DNA of 14,551 nt from DATKCJ01 sp035513275 (GCA_035513275.1 DATKCJ010000123.1:1-14551); one strand, 5' to 3'. Shown: positions 1-7,043, counted from the stretch's first letter. Notes: a model not told the origin generated them from the letters alone. A program made the numbers and translations.

Positions 1-101
1 GCCTGCCCGCGCCATTGCGTCGTCAGGACCCAGAGGATGTTTGGCTTCGCGCGCGGCAAGATTAGGGAAGCATGGGGAAGAGCTTGGCGGGCCTCAAGCA
101 T

Positions 102-364
102 CCCGCTCCTCACGGAGCGGGCTACATCGGATCGCCTCGAAAATCTGGATGTAGCCCTGCGCGTAAGCGCAGGGACTCCGTCTCAGCAATCAATTCCGCG
201 ATTTGAAATCGCGGCTCACCGCTGTCCCGCTCCTCACGGAGCGGGCTACGTCGGAGCGGATCGATAATCCGATTGTAGCCCTGCGCGTGAGCGCAGGGAA
301 TCCGTCGCAGATTGCCATTCCGCAATCCGCAGTCCATGCCCTCTGAAGTCCCGCATGGCGGGAC
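102..364. repeat. Tandem array of GTAG-footed hairpin pairs, about 124-bp period
   Basis: There are four perfect 8-bp stem hairpins, each with a 4-nt loop. 102-125 and 226-249 have the stem CCCGCTCC/GGAGCGGG followed by CTAC (a GTAG foot on the minus strand). 151-174 and 275-298 have GTAG followed by the stem CCCTGCGC/GCGCAGGG. In each pair the GTAG feet face each other across a 25-nt spacer. The two pairs are offset by exactly 124 bp. A third, decayed stem (CCCGC/GCGGG, 350-362) falls at the next 124-bp step, and the 51-nt linkers 175-225 and 299-349 also align loosely. A further hairpin with a 9-bp stem is at 196-214. The arrangement is like REP/BIME elements, whose conserved 5' foot in many bacteria is GTAG. 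No RAYT transposase gene is in the window. Confidence 0.85.
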
Positions 365-374
365 GAAGGAGGGC
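338..374. repeat. Hairpin just downstream of ald
   Basis: The core stem GTCCCGC/GCGGGAC (348-354 with 358-364, loop ATG) sits inside an outer stem GCCCT/AGGGC (338-342 with 370-374). It begins 16 nt past the ald stop codon and could stabilise the 3' end of the ald transcript. On the ald strand no T-tract follows it, so it is not a standard intrinsic terminator. It also forms the decayed third unit of the 124-bp repeat array. Confidence 0.55.
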
Positions 375-390
375 GAAATCCGCAATGGAG

Positions 391-1494
391 CTACGCGCCT
401 TTGTCTCCCAGTTCTCCGAGCACCGCCGCGACTGCCGGATGCGTTATCCGGCCAGCCTGCGTGTTCACGCCCTTAGCGAGGCCGAATGATTGCGCGAGAG
501 CCTGTCGCACGCCTTTCTGCGCGATCAGCGCGACGAACGGCTCCGTCGCCTGCGTGAGCGCGATCGTCGACGTGCGGCCAACCATCGCGGGCATGTTCGG
601 CACCGCGTAGTGCAGCACGCCGTGCTTCAGATACGTGGGCTCGCTGTGCGAGGTGGCGTGAATCGTTTCGACGCAGCCTCCCTGGTCGACGGCGATATCG
701 ACAATCACGCTGCCCGCGCGCATCGACGCGACCATCCTGCTTGAAATCACCGTCGGTGCCTTCGCGCCGGGAATGAGCACCGCGCCGATCACGAGGTCGG
801 CGCTGGCGACCGCGCGTTCGACGTTGGCCGGGCTGGCCATGAGCGTGGTGACGCGATTGTGGTATTCGTTGTCGAGGAGATCGAGTTTGCGCGAATCGAG
901 GTCGAGGATCGTAACGCCTGCGCCCATGCCAGCAGCGATGCGCGCCGAGTGCGCACCGGAGTTTCCCGCACCGACGATTGCCACGCGGCCCGGCGTCACC
1001 CCCGGCACCCCACCGAGAAGCACCCCTGATCCGCCGTTCTGGCTTTGCAGAAAATACGCGCCGATTTGCGTGGAGAGGCGGCCAGCGATCTGCGACATCG
1101 GCTTGAGCAGGGGCAGCGAACCGTCTGGCGCCTCGACCGTCTCGTAAGCGATGCCGAGCACGCCCTTTCGCACGAGCTCACGCGCGAGCGCAGGCACGGC
1201 GGCGAGGTGCAGGTAAGTGAAGATCGTCTGACCTCGCTGGATTCGAGCGAACTCCGACTCGAGCGGCTCCTTCACTTTCAGGATGACGTCGGCCGATTTC
1301 CAGACCTTCCCCGCCGACGTGCTGATCTCCGCCCCTGCAGCGCGATACTCCGCGTCGGTGAAGCCCGATTTGATGCCGGCGCTCTTTTCGATGAGCACGC
1401 GACAGCCGAGTGACGTGATTCTGCGGCAAAGATTCGGCGTCATGGAGACGCGTGTTTCGCCGCCTTTGATTTCCTTTGGAACTCCGATTAGCAT
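391..1494 (-). CDS. ald: Alanine dehydrogenase
   Basis: Cytoplasmic enzyme catalysing reversible NAD-dependent oxidative deamination of L-alanine to pyruvate and ammonium. It links alanine catabolism to central carbon and nitrogen metabolism. The 367-aa product has the usual family length. The N-terminal substrate domain starts MLIGVPKEIK and keeps the active-site residues at the family positions: Arg15, Lys75 (in KVKEP), His96 (in TYLHLA) and Asp270 (in DIAVDQGG). The Rossmann nucleotide-binding segment VAIVGAGNSG is at about 171-180, with acidic residues D198 and D200 at the end of the next strand. The conserved substrate/NAD-domain link PMSQIAGRLS (132-141) is present. The start at 1494 gives the canonical N-terminus. 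No strong Shine-Dalgarno is seen upstream. The gene is transcribed divergently from nupC and looks monocistronic. Confidence 0.96.
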   Translation of the reverse strand: MLIGVPKEIKGGETRVSMTPNLCRRITSLGCRVLIEKSAGIKSGFTDAEYRAAGAEISTSAGKVWKSADVILKVKEPLESEFARIQRGQTIFTYLHLAAVPALARELVRKGVLGIAYETVEAPDGSLPLLKPMSQIAGRLSTQIGAYFLQSQNGGSGVLLGGVPGVTPGRVAIVGAGNSGAHSARIAAGMGAGVTILDLDSRKLDLLDNEYHNRVTTLMASPANVERAVASADLVIGAVLIPGAKAPTVISSRMVASMRAGSVIVDIAVDQGGCVETIHATSHSEPTYLKHGVLHYAVPNMPAMVGRTSTIALTQATEPFVALIAQKGVRQALAQSFGLAKGVNTQAGRITHPAVAAVLGELGDKGA

Positions 1495-1562
1495 GGCGCG
1501 AGCTTCGACGGAATGGGTCGCGGACGCAATGGTGGCGCGAGCGGTTGGCAGCGCGTTCTACG

Positions 1563-1664
1563 AAAGCGGCAGGGGACTGCCGCACTCCACGGCCTGCGGC
1601 GCAAAGGCACGGATTATGGATCGTCGCGACAGCGTCTTGGAGTGCGGCACTCCCGTGCCGCTTT
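1563..1664. repeat. Inverted pair of 27-nt hairpin repeats (non-GTAG family)
   Basis: The copy at 1563-1589 (+) and the copy at 1638-1664 (-) are 25/27 identical when the second is read on the minus strand. Both form a 7-bp stem: GCGGCAG/CTGCCGC at 1566-1583 and GCGGCAC/GTGCCGC at 1644-1661. Both share the flank CACTCCA and a GGGA/TCCC loop. The two differences are the two partners of one base pair (G-C versus C-G), so pairing is kept. A 48-nt unique spacer separates them. The layout is BIME-like, but without the GTAG foot of the other elements. Confidence 0.8.
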
Positions 1665-1715
1665 TATCCAAACGCCCACCCGATCAACGCCGGAAGCCCG
1701 TGCTGCTCGACCCTC

Positions 1716-1769
1716 ACTCCCTTACTCCCTCATTCCCTCCCCCTCTCACTCTCACTTTCACTCTCACTC
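1716..1769. repeat. CT-rich low-complexity tract with octamer and hexamer repeats
   Basis: Three near-identical octamers (ACTCCCTT, ACTCCCTC, ATTCCCTC) occupy 1716-1739. Four hexamers (CTCTCA with one CTTTCA) occupy 1743-1766. Bases 1745-1769 are a perfect 25-nt mirror repeat centred on T1757. The tract is pyrimidine-rich on the nupC coding strand and ends about 95 nt upstream of its start codon. Confidence 0.8.
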
Positions 1770-1862
1770 CCTCGGCGCCCGCCGCCGGTTTTTGGGTTGG
1801 CGGTCCGTCGCGTTCTGCCAATCCTCGGCGCGCTCCCCGGCACTCTCTAGCACATCCTCCCC

Positions 1863-3164
1863 ATGGAACTCCTGACCCACGTCGGTCGCGGTCTACTCGG
1901 CTTGGCCCTGTTGATCGGCTTTCTCACTTTGTTCAGCTCCAACCGCCGTGCTATCCGGTGGCGCACCGTGTTCATGGGAGTGTCGCTCCAGATCGCCCTT
2001 GCGATGGCGATCTTCTGGGTGCCGTTCGTGAAGCCGGCGATCGAGGGCGTCGCCAGTTTCTTCGTGCAAGTGCTTGAGTTCAGCAAGGCCGGCGCGTCCT
2101 TCCTTTTCGGCAGCCTAGTTACGAATACGGAATCGTTCGGGTTCGTCTTCGCGTTCAATGTCCTGCCAACGATCATCTTCGTCTCGGCGCTCACGTCGGC
2201 GCTCTACTATCTCGGGATTCTTCAGCGCATCGTCTACGCGCTCGCCTGGGTGATGGCGAAAACGATGCACCTCTCCGGTGCCGAGAGCCTTTCGGCCGCG
2301 GCAAACGTCTTCGTCGGCCAGACCGAGGCGCCGCTCGTCATCAAGCCCTACCTCGAGAAGATGACGCGCTCTGAGATCCTCTGCGTGATGATCGGCGGCA
2401 TGGCGACGATCGCCGGCGGCGTGCTCGCAGCCTACATCGGCATGCTGGGCGGCACCGACACCGCGGCGAAAGAGCTGTTCGCGCTCCATCTGCTGACGGC
2501 GTCGATGCTCAACGCACCCGCCGCGATCATTGCCGCGAAGATCCTCCTGCCCGAGTCGGAGGAGATCAACCGCGACCTCCTCATCCCGAGGGAGCGCATC
2601 GGTTCGAATCTCCTCGATGCAATCTCCAACGGCACAACCGACGGGCTGCGGCTCGCATTCAACGTCGCGGCGATGCTGCTCGTCTTCATCGCCATGATCG
2701 CGCTCGTGAACTACACGATGGCTCACACGCTGGGGAGCTGGACGGGCCTCAACGAGTGGGTCGCTGGCGTGACCTCCGGACGCTACAACGAGTTCAACCT
2801 GCAGTTCATCTTTGGCTTCATTTTCGCGCCCGCCGCGTGGGCGATCGGCATTCCCAACGCTGATCTCCTCGTCGCCGGTCAGTTGCTCGGCGAGAAACTC
2901 GTGATCAACGAATTCGTCGCCTACGCGTCGCTGAGCACGATGAAGGCGAGCGCCGTGATCACCGAGCCGGTGACTGTGATCCTCATGACCTACGCGCTCT
3001 GCGGCTTCGCGAATTTTTCGTCGATCGGCATCCAGATCGGCGGCATCTCGGCACTGGCGCCGAGTCAGCGCGAGAATCTCGTGCGTCTCGGAATGAAGGC
3101 ACTCCTCGGCGGCACGGTGGCGTGCCTGCTGACGGCGTGCGTCGCGCGGTTCTTCGTGGGGTGA
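1863..3164 (+). CDS. nupC: NupC-type concentrative nucleoside transporter
   Basis: Inner-membrane ion-coupled importer of nucleosides (CNT family). The 433-aa hydrophobic protein is slightly longer than E. coli NupC. Family signatures are clear: NVFVGQTEAPLVIKPYL at about 148-164 (the first re-entrant nucleoside/cation-binding loop), NEFVAYASLSTMK at 349-361 (second substrate loop) and GFANFSSIGIQIGG at 381-394. Many transmembrane segments are evident, for example 8-24, 38-54, 95-117, 172-195, 265-285 and 370-390. The start at 1863 is the first ATG giving the normal N-terminus, but it lacks a clear purine-rich Shine-Dalgarno because the upstream sequence is CT-rich. The gene converges on ydbL. 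Exact nucleoside specificity and coupling ion cannot be read from the sequence. Confidence 0.93.
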   Translation: MELLTHVGRGLLGLALLIGFLTLFSSNRRAIRWRTVFMGVSLQIALAMAIFWVPFVKPAIEGVASFFVQVLEFSKAGASFLFGSLVTNTESFGFVFAFNVLPTIIFVSALTSALYYLGILQRIVYALAWVMAKTMHLSGAESLSAAANVFVGQTEAPLVIKPYLEKMTRSEILCVMIGGMATIAGGVLAAYIGMLGGTDTAAKELFALHLLTASMLNAPAAIIAAKILLPESEEINRDLLIPRERIGSNLLDAISNGTTDGLRLAFNVAAMLLVFIAMIALVNYTMAHTLGSWTGLNEWVAGVTSGRYNEFNLQFIFGFIFAPAAWAIGIPNADLLVAGQLLGEKLVINEFVAYASLSTMKASAVITEPVTVILMTYALCGFANFSSIGIQIGGISALAPSQRENLVRLGMKALLGGTVACLLTACVARFFVG

Positions 3165-3172
3165 GGATCGTG

Positions 3173-3223
3173 GTAGGGCAGGTCTCTGACCTGCCGGATT
3201 CGCGGGTCAGAGACCCGCGCTAC
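3173..3223. repeat. GTAG-footed hairpin doublet between convergent genes
   Basis: GTAG at 3173-3176 leads the 8-bp stem GGCAGGTC/GACCTGCC (3177-3195). After a 5-nt spacer comes an inverted partner, stem CGCGGGTC/GACCCGCG (3201-3219), ending in CTAC (3220-3223). The stems face inward and the GTAG feet face outward, the opposite of the arrangement at 102-298. The element fills most of the 66 bp between the stop codons of nupC and ydbL. It could act as a bidirectional 3'-end stabiliser, but no T-run is present. Confidence 0.85.
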
Positions 3224-3230
3224 TCAGGCG

Positions 3231-3605
3231 CTACTTCTTCTGATACCACTTGCCGTCCGCCGCCTGCAGCCACAGGCCGGGCTTGCTGCGCTCGGCGATT
3301 TGGCGTGCGCGTGCGCGGCCGACGGCCTCGGCGGATGTCGACTGGGTCCGGGCGATCAACGCGTAGACCGCTGCGCGGTCGCTGTTTTCAGCCGCGATGA
3401 GTTGACCCTCTTCGGCCGCGACAGTGCCGCGAGCCTCGACCATGCCGGAGTTGCTCTCGCCGACCACGAGGCGCTCCTTGAGCGCGTCGAGTGCCGGCAG
3501 ACGGTCAGCCATGCGGCGGTTGATGGTGGCGGCGTCATCCGCGGCTCCCGCGATGAGAGGCAGCATGACGAGAAGAGGAAGGAGAATGCGTAGGAATGCT
3601 TTCAT
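3231..3605 (-). CDS. ydbL: YdbL family periplasmic protein (DUF1318)
   Basis: Small secreted protein of 124 aa. An N-terminal signal peptide (basic MKAFLR, hydrophobic core 5-19, likely cleavage in AGA-ADD near residue 21) sends it to the periplasm. The mature part is a short helical DUF1318 domain with INRRMADRLPALDALK near its start. The C-terminal GLWLQAADGKWYQKK resembles the conserved end of E. coli YdbL. It is the last gene of the ydbH-ynbE-ydbL operon, starting 8 bp after ynbE. In E. coli YdbL is reported to modulate YdbH-YnbE function, and the same role is inferred here from family and gene order. Confidence 0.88.
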   Translation of the reverse strand: MKAFLRILLPLLVMLPLIAGAADDAATINRRMADRLPALDALKERLVVGESNSGMVEARGTVAAEEGQLIAAENSDRAAVYALIARTQSTSAEAVGRARARQIAERSKPGLWLQAADGKWYQKK

Positions 3606-3613
3606 GGCGTGCT

Positions 3614-3805
3614 TCAGTTGAGTTCGAGCGTGGCTGATTTGCTGTCGAGGTTGCCGAAGAAGTCATCGAGCGCCTTCTCGACGCGGACGTTGACGTCGAC
3701 CGTGATGTGGATCGGCTTCACTTCGATGGGATCTGTCGAGACCTGCAGGCAGCCGGGCAAAAGTGCGAGCACCGGTAGCAGGAGGCAGACTGCGGTTGGC
3801 TTCAT
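3614..3805 (-). CDS. ynbE: YnbE-like outer-membrane lipoprotein
   Basis: A 63-aa lipoprotein. The start at 3805 (MKPTAVCLLL) gives a proper lipoprotein signal with lipobox LPGC, the lipidated Cys being residue 19. A frame-open start at 3841 would only add 12 unlikely residues before the signal. The mature part PIEVKPIHITVDVNVRVEKALDDFF matches the family pattern of a proline-rich lead followed by one amphipathic beta-strand and a helix. In E. coli YnbE multimers extend the beta groove of YdbH and join it to the outer membrane. The gene sits between ydbH (49 bp upstream) and ydbL (8 bp downstream), the E. coli order. Proline at lipobox position -2 is slightly unusual. Confidence 0.9.
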   Translation of the reverse strand: MKPTAVCLLLPVLALLPGCLQVSTDPIEVKPIHITVDVNVRVEKALDDFFGNLDSKSATLELN

Positions 3806-3854
3806 ATTGTTAAGGGTGCGGGATTGGACTCCTTCGGGCAATGAATGTTTCGAG

Positions 3855-6692
3855 TCATGGCTTCACCGAGTTTGTTCCCCATTTGACGAACCGCTCGAGC
3901 GGCGCATTCACATTTATTTCGAGCTCGACTGGGGCGTGAACGTCCTCCGTGGCCGTCACACCGGCCAGGCGAATCTGCATGGAACGCCCTGGGGCGCCCT
4001 CCGGGTAGAGATCGATCCGGAGGCGGTTGAAGTGGAGCTCGCGAATCGCCTTCTCCACCCGGCGCAGGACAGGGTAAAGCATGCGCTGGTCCTCACGCCC
4101 GCCGGATAGCATCCGGATGTCGTAGTCGAACCACACGCGGCCAAGTTCACCCGGCTGCAGATCGATAAAACCATTCCCGAACACGACGTCCTGCCCGTCC
4201 CATGAAACCGGGACCACGCCGACGATTCCGCCTTCCGCGCGCGCAGGCACATCGGGGAAGAAGCCGAGCATCTGCTCCAGCCGCACCCCGTCGAGCTGGA
4301 CACTTGTTTCCGCCTTCGGACTCTCCGGGTCGAACTCGAAGGGCGTGGCTGCGATCTTCCCGCCGAGTGCCTGAGCCTCAAGTCGAGTAACCGAAACGGA
4401 ATCCGGCGAAGGAATCCCAAACTCGACTGTGCCGTCCGTGAACTCGACGTCCTGCATCTTGGCGCTGCCGATCGAAAGCTTCTGGCCGGCGTCTGCGTGG
4501 AGCGGCTCCAACGAATCGAGGTCTATCACCCCGGAAACCCCGGCAAGACTCACCTTGTCGCCCGGCCAGACGAGGCCGACCGATTCGAGTTCCACGCGCG
4601 CGCCCGCCTCTATGCCTCTCGAACCCAAACGCAACGGACCCGAGACCGATGCTGTGCCACTCCCGGTGACTCCCTCGAACGCCGCCGCAAGTCCGCCGAA
4701 TGAGCCGAGCGACGCGAGATCGACATTGTCGGTCGAGTAGGAGCCATCGAGCGAGAATCCGTCGCTCCAACCGACCACCTGCCTTGCGCGCACAGGAATC
4801 CGCGGACTCGCGAGTGCAATGTCCGCGACGACCGTGCCGCCATCGAGGCCAAACCCGAGGATCGCGCCGAAATCCGCGAACAGGCGGTCGGCAGCGTTCA
4901 CGCTCTTCGCCGAGACAACGAGTGAGCCGCCAGCTTGTTCCGATATGTCGGCGCCATCGGAAGCAAGAGTTGCCGACACGTCGCGCGCGCTGCCCAAATC
5001 GCCCAGGTCCACCTCGCCGCCGCTTGCGCGCAAATCGATTGTCGAAACCCACAGCAATTCGCGAAGCGCACGCGCCGGCTCGATCTCAGCCCAGTTGCGA
5101 ATGGCATCGGTCCATACGCGGCCCGTGGACCATTTCAGCTTCGCTTCGGGAAACGTCGCGCTTCCCTGCCCCGCGATCGCGACCGACACGTCTTTCCACT
5201 CGCCCGCGACCGAACTCGACACGTGGCTCGCGTCGAGTGTGACGACTCCCGTGAGCGCGCCGGTGAATCCGCCGCCAAAGTTGGGGGACTTGATCGTCCG
5301 CGGCGCGTCCGCAAGCGCGAACTCGACGCGCATGCTCTCGCGGCCCTCGCCGAGCAATCCGTGAAAACTCGCGGTCACGCGCTCGAGCGCAGGAGTGACT
5401 TCGGTGTCCTTCGGCAACGCGCTCGCAAGGTCGACTGCCGCGACGACGCGTCCGCTTACGCCCGGCGAGTCGCCTGCAACGTCGGTGAGGGTCAGTTCGA
5501 GCGATTCGATCTCCGCCTCCATCCGCCCGCCGAATTTGAGTTCCGATGTCGACGCCAAGAGAACGCCTTCCTTCCAGTGAAGTGCGATCTCGGCCTCACC
5601 AGCCGTAAACCCGTCGAACTTCGCGGACTCGAGAATCAATGTGCCCTCCGCGGAATCGCCCGCGCCATCTTCGCCGAGCTGAAACGACCCGAGTCCATGA
5701 CCGCGCACCTCGCGCTCGCCTGACGTGACGACTGCGCGACCGAGCGACACGCTACCGCCTTCCACGCCGCCGATGAATTGCATCGTGTCGGCGGCGAGCT
5801 GAGTCGAGCCGTTGTGCAGCGCGACTGCTTCCGCATCGAGTTCGAACGCCATCGCCTCACCATCCTTCCACTGAACCTCAAGCGTTGCTGTCTCGATCCT
5901 GCCTTTGGTGTCACCGATCGAGCCTTCGCCTCGCACGAGCTGCACGCTGGTCTTCGCTTGTGCGGGCTCACCGGGCTTCACCAAGAGTTCGGCGCTCATG
6001 CGCGCAAGTTCCCATCCAAACGAGAGTCCGACCGGCACCGATCCCTCAGGCAGCGACTTCAGGATCGCCAGCAATCCCTCCGGCGCGATTGACGCATCCT
6101 CAACCCGAACGACGAGGCTCTGCGAGTTCGTGTCGAATTCGCCGGCGAATCGACCCTTGCCTTCATCCGCTGTGAAATCGCCGTCGAAGCGCACAACTCC
6201 GTCCTCACCGGGCGTGGCACGCAGGCTCCCGGACGCGCGAATCGTGGTGTCACCCCAAGGCGCCTCGATGAGCCACTCGCGAACGTCGATCGATTCGAAC
6301 GGCAGGTCGTCACCGCTAACACCGCCCGCACCACGCGCGCCTGGTGAGAGGTCTGTGAGTTCCACGTCGAGTCGATCGACCGAGACCGCGCCTGCGCGGC
6401 GCGCCGCGAGGTTTCCGATCCCAAGCGAAATCTGGAGTCCGTGGACTTCGATCGTGCCGCCCTCGAAGCGCATCAGCGCGTGCTCGACGCGTCCGCCCTT
6501 GAGCGAGAGGTCTGCAATGTCGAGTTCGTCGGCCTCGACGCCGGCCGCGAGCAGCGCTCTCTCGATCCGCGGCTTGGCGAACTGTGCGAGCCAGTCGACG
6601 CGGCCCGACAACGCAAGCCAACCGGTCACGACGATGGCAACCAGCACAATCGCGAGTCCGAGAAGTGTTCCTCTCCTTCGCCGTAAATTCAT
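3855..6692 (-). CDS. ydbH: YdbH-like AsmA-type intermembrane lipid transport protein
   Basis: A 945-aa AsmA-like bridge protein. A basic N-terminus and one transmembrane anchor (about residues 9-29) hold it in the inner membrane. The rest is a long periplasmic beta-rich repeat region of alternating short strands and glycines, as expected for a lipid-carrying beta-groove. The C-terminal part (about 780-930) is the most conserved YdbH domain, seen in VPVSWDGQDVVFGNGFIDLQPGELG, RMLYPVLRRVEKAIRELHFNRL and the final VELEINVNAPLERFVKWG. The database label 'dicarboxylate transport' for this domain is historical. With YhdP and TamB, E. coli YdbH supports anterograde phospholipid transport to the outer membrane. 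The start at 6692 is chosen because the anchor follows directly. Possible AGGA lies 11 nt upstream within a palindrome (separate entry). First gene of the three-gene operon. Confidence 0.9.
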   Translation of the reverse strand: MNLRRRRGTLLGLAIVLVAIVVTGWLALSGRVDWLAQFAKPRIERALLAAGVEADELDIADLSLKGGRVEHALMRFEGGTIEVHGLQISLGIGNLAARRAGAVSVDRLDVELTDLSPGARGAGGVSGDDLPFESIDVREWLIEAPWGDTTIRASGSLRATPGEDGVVRFDGDFTADEGKGRFAGEFDTNSQSLVVRVEDASIAPEGLLAILKSLPEGSVPVGLSFGWELARMSAELLVKPGEPAQAKTSVQLVRGEGSIGDTKGRIETATLEVQWKDGEAMAFELDAEAVALHNGSTQLAADTMQFIGGVEGGSVSLGRAVVTSGEREVRGHGLGSFQLGEDGAGDSAEGTLILESAKFDGFTAGEAEIALHWKEGVLLASTSELKFGGRMEAEIESLELTLTDVAGDSPGVSGRVVAAVDLASALPKDTEVTPALERVTASFHGLLGEGRESMRVEFALADAPRTIKSPNFGGGFTGALTGVVTLDASHVSSSVAGEWKDVSVAIAGQGSATFPEAKLKWSTGRVWTDAIRNWAEIEPARALRELLWVSTIDLRASGGEVDLGDLGSARDVSATLASDGADISEQAGGSLVVSAKSVNAADRLFADFGAILGFGLDGGTVVADIALASPRIPVRARQVVGWSDGFSLDGSYSTDNVDLASLGSFGGLAAAFEGVTGSGTASVSGPLRLGSRGIEAGARVELESVGLVWPGDKVSLAGVSGVIDLDSLEPLHADAGQKLSIGSAKMQDVEFTDGTVEFGIPSPDSVSVTRLEAQALGGKIAATPFEFDPESPKAETSVQLDGVRLEQMLGFFPDVPARAEGGIVGVVPVSWDGQDVVFGNGFIDLQPGELGRVWFDYDIRMLSGGREDQRMLYPVLRRVEKAIRELHFNRLRIDLYPEGAPGRSMQIRLAGVTATEDVHAPVELEINVNAPLERFVKWGTNSVKP

Positions 6693-6697
6693 CAGCC

Positions 6698-6717
6698 GGG
6701 TTGTCCTAGGACAATCC
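6698..6717. promoter_or_regulatory. Palindrome overlapping the ydbH translation start region
   Basis: TTGTCCTAGGACAA (6701-6714) is a perfect 14-bp palindrome. Two further complementary pairs follow past one mismatch, giving a 20-bp dyad. It begins 5 nt upstream of the ydbH ATG, and the only Shine-Dalgarno-like AGGA lies inside it. It could be a repressor operator or an RNA hairpin hiding the ribosome site. Which protein binds it, if any, is unknown. Confidence 0.5.
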
Positions 6718-6797
6718 CAGCCACGACCCTACGCGAGGCAAAATCCGCCGGGCCCGCGGGGCGACCGGCCGGATTCACAGGCTTTTGCGGCCACGGA

Positions 6798-6917
6798 TCC
6801 GAGGTAGCGCGACCCTCGCCTGCCCTGAGCGTGTCGAAGGGCCGAGGGGCGCGTCTGATCCTGACTCCACCGACCCGCGGAAGACGCGCCTCTCGGCGAG
6901 AGGCGCGCTACCTCGGA
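6798..6917. repeat. 120-bp inverted-repeat element with GTAG-footed hairpins
   Basis: Perfect 14-bp terminal inverted repeats TCCGAGGTAGCGCG (6798-6811 and, inverted, 6904-6917) bound the element. The left half (6804-6853) is GTAG followed by an 11-bp stem with one mismatch (6808-6818 with 6843-6853), which encloses a nested GCCCT/AGGGC stem around CCTGAGCGTGTCGAAGG, a motif common in intergenic repeats of many bacteria. The right half (6885-6911) is a near loop-free 11-bp stem CGCGCCTCTCG/CGAGAGGCGCG followed by CTAC. It encodes nothing, so it is either a REP doublet or a small MITE-like element. Confidence 0.8.
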
Positions 6918-7013
6918 GGTTCCATCGAGCAGCCCTCGTCCGAAGCACTGCTCCGCCAATTAGCGCAAGCGTCCAGCCTGCACGACTCAGCCGAGAAGAC
7001 ACCGAAGAGTTAA

Positions 7014-7043
7014 CCGCTAATCCACGCTGATGGACGCTAATCA
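7014..7043. repeat. Three-copy decamer tandem repeat
   Basis: Consecutive units CCGCTAATCC, ACGCTGATGG and ACGCTAATCA share the core CGCTRAT at a 10-bp period. They lie 36 bp beyond the Nudix stop codon. One unit per helical turn could suit stacked protein binding, but the repeat may simply be a drifting short tandem. Confidence 0.6.

Larger units (their letters stand above)
1..390. other. Intergenic region without a convincing gene
   Basis: No reading frame here resembles a known protein. The only ATG-initiated frames of any length run straight through hairpin repeats and give low-complexity Arg/Ala-rich products. I see nothing recognisable in bases 1-101. From 102 onward the stretch is a tandem array of palindromic repeats (separate entry) that ends just downstream of the ald stop codon. 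Confidence 0.7.
1495..1862. other. Divergent intergenic region between ald and nupC
   Basis: These 368 bases must hold the promoters of both ald (-) and nupC (+), but I cannot assign -35/-10 boxes with confidence. They contain an inverted pair of hairpins (1563-1664) and a CT-rich tandem tract (1716-1769). No protein-like frame is present. Confidence 0.7.

Noticed and set aside
37..267. Small gene at the window start
   Set aside because: The frame runs through two hairpin repeats and gives no protein-like pattern.
1783..1803. Terminator-like GCCGCCGG followed by TTTTT
   Set aside because: It lies upstream of nupC within the divergent promoter region and the T-run is inside the loop, not after the stem.
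3614..3841. Longer ynbE start at 3841
   Set aside because: It would put 12 polar residues before a clean lipoprotein signal beginning at 3805.
3855..6692. Dicarboxylate transporter
   Set aside because: This is only the historical name of the C-terminal domain; gene order and architecture fit the AsmA-like lipid bridge YdbH.
5905..6807. 300-aa plus-strand frame opposite ydbH
   Set aside because: Ser/Pro/Arg-rich shadow of the ydbH coding frame with no recognisable motif.
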